64,000 nucleotides of DNA, taken from positions 2,671,431-2,735,430 of the forward strand of contig NZ_CP022162.1 of the NCBI RefSeq assembly GCF_003293595.1. Direction: 5' to 3'. Each line of letters begins with the position of its first letter. Within the stretch, counting starts at the first letter, position 1. The translations under genes and the position numbers were made by a program. This DNA is from Microbacterium sp. PM5 (GTDB lineage Bacteria; Actinomycetota; Actinomycetes; Actinomycetales; Microbacteriaceae). This document shows, piece by piece, positions 10,724 to 21,651 of this stretch. The notes below the pieces were generated by a model. That model was not told where the DNA came from. It saw only the letters and a program-made list of their open reading frames with translations, and did not search any database.

Positions 10724-12178
10724 TCAGCCTCCCAGGAGCATCTCGATCGGGCCGCGGGCGAAGTAGATGAGGAAGCCGGCGGCGACCACCCACAGCAGCG
10801 GGCTGATCTCCCTCGCCTTGCCGGAGAGCGAACGCACGACCACCCAGCTGATGAAGCCGGCGCCGATGCCGTTGGCGATCGAGTACGTCATCGGCATGAC
10901 CGACACCGTCAGGAACACCGGCAGCAGCACGCTGAAGTCGCTGAGGTCGATGTGCTTGACCTGCGCCATCATCATGGCGCCGACGATCACGAGCGCCGCC
11001 GCGGCGACTTCGGTGGGAACGATCGAGGTGAGCGGTGTGAAGAACATCGCGAGCAGGAAGACCACGCCGGTCACGATGTTGGCCAGGCCCGTGCGGGCGC
11101 CCTCACCGATGCCGGAGCCCGATTCGATGAACACGGTCGCCGACGATGAGGACGTCGCGCCTCCCACGACGGCGCCGACGCCCTCCACCACGAGGGCTGA
11201 TTTGATGCGGGGGAAGTCGCCCTTCTCGTCGGCCAGACCCGCCTCCTTCGCGAGGCCGGTCATCGTGCCCATCGCGTCGAAGAAGTTGGAGAACACGAGC
11301 GTGAACACGAGCATGATCAGCGCGACGATGCCGACTTTGCCGATGTCGAAGCCGAAGTCGACGGCGCCGAGCAGGCTCAGGTCGGGGATGCTGACCGGAG
11401 AGCCGGTGAGCGCGGGGATCGTGAGCCCCCATCCGCCCGGGTGATCGGTCGCCGAGCCGAGGTGCCAGATGGCCTCCACGATCACCGACACGACGGTGCC
11501 GCCGACGAGGCCGATCAGCATGCCGCCTTTCACCTTGCGGGCGACGAGCACTCCGGTCACCAGCAGCGTCAGGACGAACATGAGCGTCGGGATCGACGCG
11601 ACCGAGCCGCCGATGCCGAGGCCGACCGGCGGTGAGTTCGATCCGGTCGCGGTCACGAAGCCGGAGTTGACGAACCCGATGAAGGCGATGAAGAGGCCGA
11701 TCGCGACGGTGATGGCGAGCTTCAGCTGCACCGGCACGGCGTCGAAGATGAGCTTGCGCAGCCCGGTCGCCGCCAGCAGCACGATGATGATGCCGTTGAT
11801 CATCACGAGGGCCATCGCCTCGGGCCAGGTGACCTCGTGGATGACGCTGAAGGCGAGGAACGCGTTGATGCCGAGTCCCGCCGCGAAGGCGAACGGAAGC
11901 CGCGTCACCAGGCCGAAGAGGATCGTCATGACCCCGGCGGTCAGCGCCGTCGCCGCCCCCACGGCGGAGAACGCCAGCTCGTTGCCGGCGATGTCCGCCT
12001 TGCCCGACAGGATGATCGGGTTGAGGATGACGATGTACGCCATCGTGACGAAGGTGACCAATCCGCCGCGGATCTCGCCCCCGATCGTCGAGCCGCGACG
12101 GCTGATCTCGAAGAAGCGGTCGAGCGCCCCGAGCGGGGCGTCGGCGGAACGGGTGGCGGACGTGGGTGTAGCGGGCAT
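10724..12178 (-). CDS. NCS2 family permease (purine/xanthine/uracil type, AzgA-like)
   Basis: A 484-residue permease with about 12-14 membrane helices, importing nucleobases by proton symport. Family marks are [20 protein letters not shown] near residue 30, [15 protein letters not shown] near 105, and [20 protein letters not shown] near 290. The N-terminal [17 protein letters not shown] pattern is typical of the hypoxanthine/guanine (AzgA/PbuG) branch, but specificity cannot be proven from sequence. ATG at 12178 follows GGAGG with 5-nt spacing. It converges on sucCD and diverges from the DUF6350 gene; nearby purN and purH fit a purine theme. Confidence 0.88.
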   Translation of the reverse strand: MPATPTSATRSADAPLGALDRFFEISRRGSTIGGEIRGGLVTFVTMAYIVILNPIILSGKADIAGNELAFSAVGAATALTAGVMTILFGLVTRLPFAFAAGLGINAFLAFSVIHEVTWPEAMALVMINGIIIVLLAATGLRKLIFDAVPVQLKLAITVAIGLFIAFIGFVNSGFVTATGSNSPPVGLGIGGSVASIPTLMFVLTLLVTGVLVARKVKGGMLIGLVGGTVVSVIVEAIWHLGSATDHPGGWGLTIPALTGSPVSIPDLSLLGAVDFGFDIGKVGIVALIMLVFTLVFSNFFDAMGTMTGLAKEAGLADEKGDFPRIKSALVVEGVGAVVGGATSSSSATVFIESGSGIGEGARTGLANIVTGVVFLLAMFFTPLTSIVPTEVAAAALVIVGAMMMAQVKHIDLSDFSVLLPVFLTVSVMPMTYSIANGIGAGFISWVVVRSLSGKAREISPLLWVVAAGFLIYFARGPIEMLLGG

Positions 12179-12273
12179 GGATCCTCCATCCAGAACCGTA
12201 GTGGATGCCGTGGCGTCGGCGCCCCGCGCGCCCCGCGCCCGCTCATCACCCGGGTAGGTAGGGTCGAACCCGC

Positions 12274-13530
12274 ATGAACCGCCTGCTCGTCCTCCTCCTC
12301 GCCGCCGCCGATGCCCTCATCGCGGCGGCCGTCGGTGTCGCCGTGGTCCTCGCGCCCCTCACCCTCTTCTGGGTGATGGCGCTGGGAGGCACCGCCGACT
12401 GGGCCGCGCTGTGGCCCGCGGCCGTGCGCATCTGGCAGCTCGGCCAGTTCGTCCCGCTGCACATCACGCTCGGGGACGACTACCTCGTCGCCGCCGGCAT
12501 CGCGCCGCAGGCGGCGTCGTTCGTCGTCTCGCTGGCTCCGCTGGCGCTCGCCGTCTTCACGGCCCTGTTTGCGGCACGTTCGGGCGCCCGCGCGGCCCGC
12601 TCCGGGGCCTGGGCGGTGGGAGTGGCCGCCGGCACGCTCGTGACGCTGCTGATCGCCGCCGGGCTCTGGGCGACCTCACGCACTCCCGTCGCCGCCGTCT
12701 ACGGGTGGCAGGCGCTGCTGCTTCCCGCCGCGGTCTTCGGCATCCCCGCCCTGGTGGGCGCCGTCGTCGAGGCGTGGCGCAGCGGAGACGGCGGTCTCAT
12801 CGACGCTCTTCGCGACCGGATCGACGGCGCAGATCCTCGGCGCGGCCACCCGTGGGTGGGCGCCGTCTCTGCCGCCGCCCGGGGAATCGCCGCCGCCGTC
12901 GCCGGCCTGGTCGGCGTCGGCGCGCTCGTCGTCGCGGCGGCCGCGGTGCTGCGCGGCGGGCAGATCGTCGCACTCTTCGAGGCGGCGCACGTCGATGTGC
13001 TCGGCGGTGCCGTGCTCTCCCTCGGACAGCTGGTGTACCTGCCGACCCTCATCGTCTGGGGCGCTTCCTTCGCCGCCGGGCCGGGTTTCGCGATCGGCGC
13101 CGGCACCGCGGTGTCGCCGGCCGGCACGACTCTCGGGGTCCTTCCCGGCATCCCCGCTCTCGGCCTCATCCCCGATAACCCCTCACCGTGGCTGTTCGCA
13201 CTCGTACTGGCGATCGTCGCGGTGGGTCTCCTCGCCGGCGCGATCGCCCGCACCCGCCTCGCGTCCGCCGGTGAGATGGATGCCGCGGCGACGTCGACCA
13301 CGGCGGTGCGCCTCGTCGTCTTCGGCGCGATCGTCGTGCTCGCCGCCGCGGCCGCGGCGCTGCTCGCGGTCTGCGCGTCGGGCGCGGTCGGGCCGGGCCG
13401 CCTGGGCGCGGTCGGTCCGGCGCCCGGTCCGTTCGCGTTCTGCGTCGGCGTCGAACTGGCCGTCGGCGCCGCGATCGCGCTGTTCTCTCCGGCGCGCACC
13501 AGAGAGCCCGCCGCTGCGCCGGTAGACTGA
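12274..13530 (+). CDS. DUF6350 family multi-pass membrane protein
   Basis: A 418-residue, very hydrophobic protein with roughly ten predicted membrane helices and no catalytic motif that I recognise. It matches the actinobacterial DUF6350 family, which is characteristically encoded just upstream of purN as here. Function is unknown. ATG 12274 lacks an SD sequence. A -10-like TAGGGT ends about 15 nt upstream, so the mRNA may have little or no leader. Its 3' end contains the purN -10 element (TAGACT, 13522-13527). Confidence 0.8.
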   Translation: MNRLLVLLLAAADALIAAAVGVAVVLAPLTLFWVMALGGTADWAALWPAAVRIWQLGQFVPLHITLGDDYLVAAGIAPQAASFVVSLAPLALAVFTALFAARSGARAARSGAWAVGVAAGTLVTLLIAAGLWATSRTPVAAVYGWQALLLPAAVFGIPALVGAVVEAWRSGDGGLIDALRDRIDGADPRRGHPWVGAVSAAARGIAAAVAGLVGVGALVVAAAAVLRGGQIVALFEAAHVDVLGGAVLSLGQLVYLPTLIVWGASFAAGPGFAIGAGTAVSPAGTTLGVLPGIPALGLIPDNPSPWLFALVLAIVAVGLLAGAIARTRLASAGEMDAAATSTTAVRLVVFGAIVVLAAAAAALLAVCASGAVGPGRLGAVGPAPGPFAFCVGVELAVGAAIALFSPARTREPAAAPVD

Positions 13531-13534
13531 CCGG

Positions 13535-14140
13535 GTGCTGACGGTCGCCGTTCTCATCTCGGGCACCGGCTCCAATCTCCGAGCCCTCCTCGAGGCCGCC
13601 GCCGACCCCGATTTCCCTGCCCGCATCGTCGTCGTCGGCGCGGACCGCCAGGCAGACGGCTTCGCCCATGCCGAAGCGTTCGGCATCCCGACCTTCCTCG
13701 TGCCGTTCCGCGAGTTCGAGACCCGCGAGCAGTGGGGCGAGGAGCTCGACCGTCAGCTGCGGGTGTGGAATCCCGACCTCGTGGTGCTGAGCGGTCTCAT
13801 GCGCCTGCTCCCGGCATCGGTCGTCGACGCCTGGGCGCCCCGCATCATCAACACCCACCCCGCCTATCTGCCCGAGTTCCCCGGCGCGCACGGCGTTCGC
13901 GACGCGCTCGCCGCCGGTGCGACCCAGACCGGGGCGAGTGTCATCGTCGTCGACAACGGTGTGGACTCCGGGCCGATCCTGGCCCAGGAGCGCGTCGCCG
14001 TGCTGTCCGACGACACCGAGCAGAGCCTGCACGAGCGCATCAAGCCGGTCGAACGGCGCCTGCTCATCGATGTCGTGCGCGCGGTGGCGTCCGGAGAGCT
14101 CGAGCTGTCCGCCGCCGCTTCCGACGCACCCGCGTCCTGA
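13535..14140 (+). CDS. purN: phosphoribosylglycinamide formyltransferase
   Basis: A 201-residue PurN that transfers formyl from 10-formyl-THF to GAR in purine synthesis. Diagnostic segments are [15 protein letters not shown] (phosphate loop), [21 protein letters not shown] (catalytic His and folate site) and [10 protein letters not shown] (catalytic Asp). GTG 13535 is 7 nt after TAGACT, so a leaderless transcript can start at this codon in addition to read-through from DUF6350, whose stop lies 4 nt upstream. purH follows after 33 nt. Confidence 0.96.
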   Translation: MLTVAVLISGTGSNLRALLEAAADPDFPARIVVVGADRQADGFAHAEAFGIPTFLVPFREFETREQWGEELDRQLRVWNPDLVVLSGLMRLLPASVVDAWAPRIINTHPAYLPEFPGAHGVRDALAAGATQTGASVIVVDNGVDSGPILAQERVAVLSDDTEQSLHERIKPVERRLLIDVVRAVASGELELSAAASDAPAS

Positions 14141-14173
14141 AGACCCGATCCACCTCGAACACTGGAGCCCCGC

Positions 14174-15784
14174 ATGGCCGGTCCTGCCGTCGATCCCGCC
14201 CTCTACCGATCCCGTGACCTCGTGCCCGTGCGCCGGGCCCTCATCTCCGTGAGCGACAAGACCGACCTACTGCCGCTCGCTCAGGCCCTGGATGCCGCGG
14301 GCGTCGAGATCGTGTCGACCGGCGGGTCCGCGGCGCTGTTGCGCGACGCCGGCCTCGCCGTCAAGGACGTCGCCGAGATCACCGGCTTTCCGGAGTCGCT
14401 GGGCGGGCGCGTGAAGACGCTGCATCCCAGCGTGCACGCGGGACTGCTGGCCGACCTCCGGCTCGAAGACCACGAGACCCAGCTCGATGCCCTCGGCATC
14501 CTGCCCTTCGAGCTCGTGGTGGTGAACCTCTATCCGTTCGTCGAGACCGTGGCCTCCGGCGCGGTGGGAGACGCGGTCGTGGAACAGATCGACATCGGCG
14601 GGCCGGCCATGGTGCGCGCCTCGGCCAAGAACTTCGCGAACGTCGCAATCGCCGTCTCGCCCGAGTCCTACCCCGCGATCATCGAGGCGCTCGGTGCCGG
14701 GGGCACCTCTCTGGCCCAGCGCCGCGAGCTCGCCGCCCGCGCCTTCGCGCACACGGCCGCCTACGACCGCGCCGTCGCCACCTGGTTCGCGGAGGAGACC
14801 CTCGAGGCGGAGGGCGATCTGCCCCAGCACCTGACGATCAAGGCCGAGCGGCTGAGCACGCTGCGCTACGGCGAGAACTCGCACCAGCGCGCTGCGATCT
14901 ACACGCGCGCCGGCGCGCACGGCATCGCGCAGGCCGCGCAGATCCAGGGCAAGGAGATGTCGTACAACAACTACGTCGACGCCGACGCGGCCCTGCGTGC
15001 AGCCTTCGACATGGTCAAGCCGGCGGTGGCGATCATCAAGCACGCCAACCCGTGCGGCATCGCGGTCGCAGCGCCCAACGCGCTCGACCCCATCGCCTCG
15101 GCGCACCTGCGCGCGCACGAGTGCGACCCCGTCTCGGCGTTCGGCGGCGTGATCGCGGCCAACCGCACGGTCACCCTGAAGATGGCGGAGAACCTCCGCG
15201 ACATCTTCACCGAGGTCATCGTCGCCCCCGACTTCGAGCCGGAGGCACTGGAAGTCTTCGCCCTGAAGAAGAACCTGCGTGTGCTCCGCCTTCCCGCCGA
15301 CTGGCGGCAGGAGCCGATGGACGTGCGGCTGCTGTCCGGCGGGCTGCTGCTGCAGGACGCCGACCGCTTCCCCGACGACATCGAGTCTGTCGCCAAGAAC
15401 TGGGAGCTCGTCTCCGGTGAGCGTCCGGACAGCCCCGAGGAGATGGAGAACCTCATCTTCGCGTGGAAGGCCTGCCGCGCCGTCAAGTCCAACGCGATCG
15501 TGCTCGCCCAGGGGCTTGCGACCGTCGGCATCGGCATGGGACAGGTCAACCGTGTCGACTCGTGCCGCCTGGCCGTCGAGCGCGCGGGCGAGCGCGCCGC
15601 CGGTTCGGTGGCCGCATCCGACGCGTTCTTCCCCTTCGCCGACGGCCCGCAGGTGTTGATCGACGCCGGCATCCGCACGATCGTCCAGCCCGGAGGATCA
15701 GTGCGCGATCAGGAGGTCATCGACGCGGCACGCGCCGCCGGAGTGACGATGTTCTTCACCGGAGAGCGCCACTTCTTCCACTGA
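14174..15784 (+). CDS. purH: bifunctional AICAR transformylase / IMP cyclohydrolase
   Basis: A 536-residue PurH catalysing the last two steps to IMP. The N-terminal IMP cyclohydrolase has an MGS-like fold ([34 protein letters not shown]). The C-terminal AICAR transformylase has [10 protein letters not shown], the catalytic segment [13 protein letters not shown], and ends with the conserved TGERHFFH. It consumes ZMP (AICAR) and 10-formyl-THF, the molecules tied to the riboswitch and genes at 52.4-54.9 kb. It lies 33 nt behind purN in one operon. Confidence 0.97.
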   Translation: MAGPAVDPALYRSRDLVPVRRALISVSDKTDLLPLAQALDAAGVEIVSTGGSAALLRDAGLAVKDVAEITGFPESLGGRVKTLHPSVHAGLLADLRLEDHETQLDALGILPFELVVVNLYPFVETVASGAVGDAVVEQIDIGGPAMVRASAKNFANVAIAVSPESYPAIIEALGAGGTSLAQRRELAARAFAHTAAYDRAVATWFAEETLEAEGDLPQHLTIKAERLSTLRYGENSHQRAAIYTRAGAHGIAQAAQIQGKEMSYNNYVDADAALRAAFDMVKPAVAIIKHANPCGIAVAAPNALDPIASAHLRAHECDPVSAFGGVIAANRTVTLKMAENLRDIFTEVIVAPDFEPEALEVFALKKNLRVLRLPADWRQEPMDVRLLSGGLLLQDADRFPDDIESVAKNWELVSGERPDSPEEMENLIFAWKACRAVKSNAIVLAQGLATVGIGMGQVNRVDSCRLAVERAGERAAGSVAASDAFFPFADGPQVLIDAGIRTIVQPGGSVRDQEVIDAARAAGVTMFFTGERHFFH

Positions 15785-15851
15785 GAGGGTCTGCGGCATC
15801 CGGCGGACGACCGGCCCCGATAGAGTGAGCGCACTTGGGGAAGGGAAGCGG

Positions 15852-17990
15852 ATGTCGGGTGCGAACGAGGGCACGGCGGGCAGCGTCCAGACGAGGCCGC
15901 GCTGGCGGTTGAGCATCCAATCGCGGCTGCTCGTGATGCTCTTGGCCGTCGGCATCGTCTCGGCGGGTGTGGTCGGCACGATCGGCTACGTCAGCGGACA
16001 GGAGTCGCTGCGCGACGCGATCGTCGACAAACTGACCGCCGCGCGCGAGCTGCGCACGGGCGAGGTGTCCGCGCTGGTCGGCGAGATCCAGCGCGAAGCC
16101 TCGCTCGCCACCGACAACTCCAGCGCACGCGAGGCCTCGGTCGCCTTGAACGCGGGGTGGGACGCGCTCGCCGGCGCGACGCTGTCTCCCGCTCAGAACT
16201 CCGCGCTGGAGGGGTTCTACCGCGACGAGTTCCTGCCGAAGCTCGAGAAGCAGACCGGGGAACGGTACGCCGACCGTGCGTTCGTGCCCGACAGTGCGGC
16301 GGGCGCGTACCTGCAGTACTGGTACACCCGGCAGAACGGGGGCAGCCCGGCATCCCTCACCCTGACCGATCCGGGTGATGGCAGCGCGTACAGCGCGGCT
16401 CACGCTGCGGCCCAGGGCTACTTCGCGAACCTGGTCGAGACCGTCGGCTACCAGGACGTGCTCGTCATGGACCTCGACGCCAACGTCGTCTTCAGCGCCT
16501 ACAACACCCCGGCGCTCGGCACCAACCTCGACGACGGTCCCTTCCGCGACAGCAAGCTCGCCGACGGCTTCCGCTCGGCGATGACGACCAACTCGATCGA
16601 CACCGTCGTGACGACCGACATGGAGACCTGGGCACCCTCGGCAGGGGCGGCGACCATGTGGGTCGTGTCGCCCATCGGCGACGCGGGCGGCATCACCGGG
16701 GCGATGGCGCTGCAGGTGCCGGTGTCGTGGATCAACGATGTGACGACCGGGTACGGGCAGTGGCAGGCGCAGGGTCTCGGCGACACCGGCGAGATCTACC
16801 TCGCCGGCACGGACGGGCTCATGCGGTCGAACTCGCGGCAGCTCATCGAAGACCCCGGCACCTACGCGCAGAGCGTCATCGACAACGGCACGACGGCGGC
16901 GGACGCCGACCGGATCGTGGCGGTGGGCGACAGTGCGATTCTGCAGAACGTCGACCAGGAGCCGGTCCGCCGCGCGCTGGCCGGCCAGTCCGGCACGATG
17001 ACCTCGTCCCAGTACATCGGCAGCGAGAGCATCACGGCGTACGGCCCGGCCAACATCGAGGGCCTGGACTGGGTCGTGGTCGCGCGCATGGAGACGTCGG
17101 AGGCTTTCGCGCCGATCACCGATTTCACCCGCACGCTGCTGCTGTCGACCCTGGGGCTGGTGCTCGCGATCAGCGTGCTCTCGCTGCTGCTGTCGCAGGC
17201 GTTCACCGGGCCGATCCGCCGGCTGGCCGTGGCCGTGCGGCGGATCGCCGGGGGCGACTACAGCGTGCGCGTCGCAGCGGGCGGCTCCGACGAGATGGGC
17301 GAGCTGTCGCGTGATTTCAACGAGATGGCCGCCGGCCTGCAGATCAAGCAGGATCTCATCGACCGCCAGCGGGCGGAGAACGACCGGCTGCTGCGGACGC
17401 TCATGCCCGACAGTCTCGCCGCCCGCTATCGCGAGGGCGAGCAGACGATCGCGGAGCAGCACGAGGACGTGGCCGTCGTCTACGCCGAGCTGCTCGGCTT
17501 CGACGACTTCAGCCGCGCTCTCGACGGACAGCAGGAGACCCTCGCGCTCAACGAGCTCATGCGCGGCTTCGACGAGGCGGCGGAGCGCGCCGGGGTCGAG
17601 TCGGTGCGCACCCTGCGCGGCGGATACCTCGCCAGCTGCGGCCTCACGGTGCCACGCGTGGACAACGCCCGGCGTGCCGTCGACTTCGCACTGGGGATGC
17701 GCGCGCACGTGCAGCGCTTCAACGAGCGCACCGGCGCCGCGTTGGATCTGCGCGCGGGCGTGGACACGGGCGCGGTCACGAGCGGGCTGGTCGCCCGCGC
17801 GAGTCTCGCCTACGACCTGTGGGGCGACGCGGTCGATCTGGCCAGTCGCGTGCGACGGGCGGCGGATGCCGGGGGCGTCTACGTGAGCGATGCCGTGCAC
17901 GATCGGGTGCACGGGCTCTGGGAGTTCACCGAGGTCGGCACCGTCGACGCCTCCGGCCACACGAGCACCGTCTGGCGGATCGACGCATGA
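15852..17990 (+). CDS. cache-HAMP membrane receptor with degenerate class III cyclase domain
   Basis: A 712-residue receptor: membrane segment at about residues 25-45, a roughly 400-residue extracytoplasmic sensor, a second segment near 430-450, a HAMP linker (GPIRRLAVAVRRIAGGDYSV), then a class III adenylate/guanylate cyclase-like domain (about 535-705). Key residues deviate. The first metal Asp is Glu (YAELLGFDDF, residue 546), the second is Gly (TLRGGYLASCG, residue 590), and the transition-state Asn is Asp (WGDAVDLASR, residue 662); the Arg of ASR remains. Classical two-metal catalysis looks impaired or lost. ATG 15852 follows AAGGGAAG. The next gene overlaps by 4 nt and carries a CNB-like domain, so the two act together. 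Confidence 0.85.
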   Translation: MSGANEGTAGSVQTRPRWRLSIQSRLLVMLLAVGIVSAGVVGTIGYVSGQESLRDAIVDKLTAARELRTGEVSALVGEIQREASLATDNSSAREASVALNAGWDALAGATLSPAQNSALEGFYRDEFLPKLEKQTGERYADRAFVPDSAAGAYLQYWYTRQNGGSPASLTLTDPGDGSAYSAAHAAAQGYFANLVETVGYQDVLVMDLDANVVFSAYNTPALGTNLDDGPFRDSKLADGFRSAMTTNSIDTVVTTDMETWAPSAGAATMWVVSPIGDAGGITGAMALQVPVSWINDVTTGYGQWQAQGLGDTGEIYLAGTDGLMRSNSRQLIEDPGTYAQSVIDNGTTAADADRIVAVGDSAILQNVDQEPVRRALAGQSGTMTSSQYIGSESITAYGPANIEGLDWVVVARMETSEAFAPITDFTRTLLLSTLGLVLAISVLSLLLSQAFTGPIRRLAVAVRRIAGGDYSVRVAAGGSDEMGELSRDFNEMAAGLQIKQDLIDRQRAENDRLLRTLMPDSLAARYREGEQTIAEQHEDVAVVYAELLGFDDFSRALDGQQETLALNELMRGFDEAAERAGVESVRTLRGGYLASCGLTVPRVDNARRAVDFALGMRAHVQRFNERTGAALDLRAGVDTGAVTSGLVARASLAYDLWGDAVDLASRVRRAADAGGVYVSDAVHDRVHGLWEFTEVGTVDASGHTSTVWRIDA

Positions 17991-19402
17991 TGTCGGTGCT
18001 CGCAGAGGGGTGGGTCTGGTGGGTGGGGGCGCTCGCCATCGGCGTTCCCCTCGTCCTGGTGGTGCTCACGGAGATCATCGGCGCGCTCCGCCGCCGCCGC
18101 AGCCCGGCCGTCCGCCCTCTGCTGCTGCTGCGCAACGCGGTGGTTCCCGTTGCGGCACTGGTCGTGCTGCTCGCCTTCGCGACGCGGTCGGACCAGGACC
18201 TCGTCTGGGTGCGCATCGTCGGCACGGTGCTCGGGTTCCTGCTCATCCTGCTGGTGCTGAGCGGCGTCAACGTCGCCTTGTTCTCGACGGCGCGTGAGGG
18301 CACGTGGCGCGAGCGCGTGCCCACGATCTTCGTGGAGATCGTGCGGTTGCTGCTGGTCGTGGTGGGACTCGCCGTGCTGTTCCAGGTGGTCTGGAACGCC
18401 GACATCGAGGGGTTGGTCGCCACGCTCGGTGTGACGTCGATCATCATCGGTCTCGCCCTGCAGAACGCGGCCGGCGGCATCGTCTCGGGCCTGCTGGTGC
18501 TGTTCGAGCAGCCCTTCAAGCTCGGTGACTGGCTCGACACGGGCGATGCCGAGGGACGCATCGTCGAGGTCAACTGGCGTGCCGTGCACATCGACACCGG
18601 CTCAGGGCTGCAGGTGATTCCCAACGCGACCCTGGCGGGCGCGTCGTTCAGAAACCTCAGCCGGCCGGCGGGCCCGTTCGTCGTCTCGCTGCCGGTGGTG
18701 TTCGCGCCCAGTGATCCGCCGCACGAGGTGGCGACGCTCCTTCGCCAGGTGGCCGACGATCTGCCCATGCGTCTTCCCGAGTGCGCCTCCAGCGTCGAGT
18801 ACGGTGGTGCGGGCGCGTATCAGGTCGGCATCCCCGTCGCCGCCCCCAGCCAGTCGGGCGAGACGACGGCAGCCTTCCTCGGACGCCTCTGGTACGCCGC
18901 GCGGCGTCGAGGCCTGTCTCTGGACAAGATCGCGCCGGACGTCGCCGGCGATCGTGAGCAGCGCGAGGTCGTGCTCGATCGGGTGGCGCGGGCGCTCCAT
19001 CTCGACGGCGAGCTGCGCGCCACCGCGCAGGAACTGTGCCGTGTCGAGCAGTACGCGGTCGGCGAGTACCTCGATCGCGCGGGTGTCGTCCCCTCCGCCG
19101 TCGGCTACCTGGTCGACGGCGCGGCCCGCCTCTCCGTGCCCACGGTGCGCGGCGACGTCGCCTGCGGGGATCTGCGTGACGGCGAGTTCGTCGGAAGCGC
19201 CGCCGTCACGCGTGAGCCGTCGCTGCTCACCGCCGTGGCCGTGGTGCCCTCGACGGTGCTCGTGATTCCGGTCGCCGTGGTCGCGCAGATCATCCGCGCC
19301 CATCCGGTGTTCGCGACCGAGCTCGGCGCCGACCTCGAACTTCGACGGGGTCAAGCGGCGCGAGTGCTCGACACCCCCTCTCCGTCCCTCGCGCGCGACT
19401 GA
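17987..19402 (+). CDS. MscS-type channel with C-terminal cyclic-nucleotide-binding-like domain
   Basis: A 471-residue membrane channel. Five hydrophobic segments lie in the first 175 residues, the last being the MscS pore helix (TSIIIGLALQNAAGGIVSGL). The MscS beta domain follows (FKLGDWLDTGDAEGRIVEVN, VIPNATL). Residues about 335-460 have the CNB beta-roll pattern: AVGEYLDRAGVVPSAVGYLV, then DGEFVGSAAVTREPSLLTAV. In that cassette the usual second Gly-Glu reads Gly-Ser and the phosphate-binding Arg before A-T is replaced by Leu/Thr. This is the bCNG channel architecture. ATG 17987 overlaps the cyclase-like stop (ATGA), giving translational coupling. Ligand gating by cAMP or cGMP is doubtful. 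Confidence 0.87.
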   Translation: MMSVLAEGWVWWVGALAIGVPLVLVVLTEIIGALRRRRSPAVRPLLLLRNAVVPVAALVVLLAFATRSDQDLVWVRIVGTVLGFLLILLVLSGVNVALFSTAREGTWRERVPTIFVEIVRLLLVVVGLAVLFQVVWNADIEGLVATLGVTSIIIGLALQNAAGGIVSGLLVLFEQPFKLGDWLDTGDAEGRIVEVNWRAVHIDTGSGLQVIPNATLAGASFRNLSRPAGPFVVSLPVVFAPSDPPHEVATLLRQVADDLPMRLPECASSVEYGGAGAYQVGIPVAAPSQSGETTAAFLGRLWYAARRRGLSLDKIAPDVAGDREQREVVLDRVARALHLDGELRATAQELCRVEQYAVGEYLDRAGVVPSAVGYLVDGAARLSVPTVRGDVACGDLRDGEFVGSAAVTREPSLLTAVAVVPSTVLVIPVAVVAQIIRAHPVFATELGADLELRRGQAARVLDTPSPSLARD

Positions 19403-19415
19403 TCGCCGAGGGCAC

Positions 19416-19447
19416 CGCGGCATCCACGGGCACGGTCGGATGCCGCG
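19416..19447 (+). terminator. hairpin terminator after the channel gene
   Basis: CGCGGCATCC (19416-19425) and GGATGCCGCG (19438-19447) are perfect 10-bp arms with a 12-nt loop, 13 nt past the stop. The arms are made of the GGATGCC word. Confidence 0.65.
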
Positions 19448-19504
19448 CGCTGCCGTGTCCGAATTCCGCGAGCGTGCGCCGCGCAGCCGTGTCAGGCTGG
19501 ACAC

Positions 19505-21037
19505 ATGCCACACGTCGACGCCACCGCCGCGATGACGTTCGACGAGCGCTACCGCGCCATCGACGCGCGCGACGTGCGCTTCGACGGCCAGTTCGTCACG
19601 GCCGTCCGTTCGACCGGCATCTACTGCCGACCCAGCTGCCCCGCGCGCACCCCGAAGCCTTCCAACGTCACCTTCTACCCCACGTCGGCGGCGGCGCACG
19701 AGGCGGGCTACCGCGCCTGCAAGCGGTGCCTGCCGGAAGCCGCACCCGGCTCTCCCGCGTGGGACCTGCGCGGTGACATCGCCGGGCGCGCGATGCGGCT
19801 CATCGCGGACGGCATCGTCGAGCGCGAAGGCGTTCCCGGGCTCGCCCGTCGCCTCGGCTACTCCACCCGCCATCTGACGCGTCTGCTCACCGCAGAGCTC
19901 GGCGCGGGGCCCCTCGCCCTCGCCCGTGCCCAGCGGGCGCACACCGCGCGGATGCTCCTCGTCTCCACCGACCTGCCGGCCGCCGACGTCGCCTTCTCGG
20001 CCGGATTCGCCAGCGTCCGCCAGTTCAACGACACGGTCCGTGAGGTATTCGGCCTCACTCCGGGCGAGCTGCGTGCCCGCCGGCCGGCGGCGGCGCGCGC
20101 GATGAGCGCCCCGGCCGCCGGGACGATCGATCTCGTCCTGCCCTACCGTGCGCCCTTCGACGCCGCCGGGTTGTTCGCCTGGATGCGTGCCCGCGCGGTC
20201 GAGGGCGTCGAAGACGCCGGTGCCGACTCCTTCGCCCGCGTCCTGCGTCTGCCCGGTGGTCCGGTGTGGTTCGCGATCCGGCTCGACGGGCCGGGGAAGC
20301 TGCGGCTGAACGCGCGCCTGACCCATCTCGGCGATCTCCCCGTGCTCGTCAGCCGGGTGCGGCGCCTGTTCGACCTCGACGCCGACCCGACGGCGGTGGA
20401 TGCCGCGTTGTCGGCGCACCCTGCCCTCGCGCCGCTGGTCACGGCGGTCGGCGGCATCCGCGTGCCCGGCGCCGCCGACCCGCACGAGATGCTCATCCGC
20501 GCGATGATCGGTCAGCAGATCACGGTCGCCGCAGCACGTACGGCCCTGACCGCCCTGACCGACGCGCTGGGGGAGCGCGTGGCATCGCACGACGGCCTGG
20601 ACCGCCTGTTCCCCACGATGGCCGCCATCGCCGCGCACGGCGCCGAGGTGCTGCGCGGCCCTGCCGCGCGCATCCGTGCGGTCACCGGCGCGGCCGCGGC
20701 GCTCGCCTCCGGCGAGCTCGACCTGGGGCCGGGCGATGACAGTCTCGCGCAGCGCGCGGCTCTGCTGGCGCTGCCGGGTATCGGCCCCTGGACCGCCGAC
20801 TACGTGCGCATGCGCGTGCTGGGCGACCCCGACATCACGCTGCCCGGCGACGTCGCCGTCCGCGCGGGAGCGGCAGCCGCCGGCATCCCCGCCGATCCGC
20901 GCGGGTACGAGGCCTGGGCCGTCCGCACCGCGCCGTGGCGCAGCTACCTCACCGCTCACCTCTGGCGCGCCGCGCCGTCCACCGTGTCCCGCGCGCCCCG
21001 CGGGCACACCGCACCCCGCGAACGGAGCCCCCGATGA
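19505..21037 (+). CDS. Ada-AlkA fusion: methyl-phosphotriester sensor and 3-methyladenine DNA glycosylase
   Basis: A 510-residue alkylation-repair protein. Residues 10-80 are the Ada zinc domain with Cys41, Cys45, Cys72 and Cys75, of which Cys41 should accept methyl from phosphotriesters. An AraC-type HTH follows at about 95-195 ([40 protein letters not shown]). An AlkA N-terminal domain and an HhH-GPD glycosylase ([18 protein letters not shown]) complete it, with catalytic Asp449 in LPGDVAVR. Such fusions sense damage, activate their own transcription and excise alkylated bases. ogt overlaps the stop by 4 nt, so this is a two-gene adaptive response operon. Confidence 0.94.
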   Translation: MPHVDATAAMTFDERYRAIDARDVRFDGQFVTAVRSTGIYCRPSCPARTPKPSNVTFYPTSAAAHEAGYRACKRCLPEAAPGSPAWDLRGDIAGRAMRLIADGIVEREGVPGLARRLGYSTRHLTRLLTAELGAGPLALARAQRAHTARMLLVSTDLPAADVAFSAGFASVRQFNDTVREVFGLTPGELRARRPAAARAMSAPAAGTIDLVLPYRAPFDAAGLFAWMRARAVEGVEDAGADSFARVLRLPGGPVWFAIRLDGPGKLRLNARLTHLGDLPVLVSRVRRLFDLDADPTAVDAALSAHPALAPLVTAVGGIRVPGAADPHEMLIRAMIGQQITVAAARTALTALTDALGERVASHDGLDRLFPTMAAIAAHGAEVLRGPAARIRAVTGAAAALASGELDLGPGDDSLAQRAALLALPGIGPWTADYVRMRVLGDPDITLPGDVAVRAGAAAAGIPADPRGYEAWAVRTAPWRSYLTAHLWRAAPSTVSRAPRGHTAPRERSPR

Positions 21038-21528
21038 CCGCGACGATCCAGACGATCCCCACCCCCGACGGACCCTTCACCCTGCTCGTCGACGATCACG
21101 CTCGGGTGCTGGCAAGCGGATGGAGTGCCGATCCCGCGGCCATCGTCGGACGCATCGCTCTGGCGCCCGCGGACATCCGTGAAGGCGACACGGATGCCGC
21201 GTCCGCCGTGCACGCCTACTACGCGGGTGACCTGACGGCGATCGACACGGTCGCCGTCGCCCAGACCGGCACCGCGATGCAGCTCGAGGGCTGGGTGACG
21301 CTGCGACGCATCGCTGCGGGACATCCCCTCACGTACGCCGAGTTCGCCACGGCGCTGGGCCGGCCCGCGGCCGTGCGGGCCGCGGCATCCATCTGCGCTC
21401 GAAACGCCCCGGCGCTGTTCGTGCCGTGCCATCGCGTGCTGCGCACCGGCGGCGCCCTCGGCGGATTCGCCTGGGGGCTCGAGGTCAAGCGCGCCCTGCT
21501 CGCGCGGGAGTCGGTCGCGCGCGCCTGA
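21034..21528 (+). CDS. ogt: methylated-DNA--protein-cysteine methyltransferase
   Basis: A 164-residue suicide methyltransferase that removes methyl from O6-methylguanine. The active site [20 protein letters not shown] places the acceptor Cys at 132. [19 protein letters not shown] is the DNA-binding helix region, with the Arg finger around residue 115. A short N-terminal beta domain is present ([13 protein letters not shown]). ATG 21034 overlaps the Ada-AlkA stop (ATGA), so translation is coupled and expression follows the Ada sensor. Confidence 0.95.
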   Translation: MTATIQTIPTPDGPFTLLVDDHARVLASGWSADPAAIVGRIALAPADIREGDTDAASAVHAYYAGDLTAIDTVAVAQTGTAMQLEGWVTLRRIAAGHPLTYAEFATALGRPAAVRAAASICARNAPALFVPCHRVLRTGGALGGFAWGLEVKRALLARESVARA

Positions 21529-21550
21529 CGCGCCACGGTGAAAAAACCCT

Positions 21551-21580
21551 TGCCCCGCGCGAAGTCAGCGGCATAGGCTG
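21551..21580 (+). promoter_or_regulatory. promoter of the leader-peptide / ABC exporter transcript
   Basis: TTGCCC (21551-21556), an 18-nt spacer and TAGGCT (21575-21580) form a plausible sigma-70-type promoter, preceded by an A-rich patch. It would give an mRNA with a leader of about 65 nt before the small ORF at 21652. Confidence 0.5.
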
Positions 21581-21651
21581 GAGGGCTGTCGCGCCCGTGT
21601 GAGAAACCGCGTGGGTCGCAGTCCCCGTTCACCGACTCCTTGGAGGAAGCC

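Noticed and set aside
15756..17960. 734-aa open frame on the minus strand
   Set aside because: Antisense of the cyclase-like receptor; no domain, and codon composition is the mirror of the sense gene.
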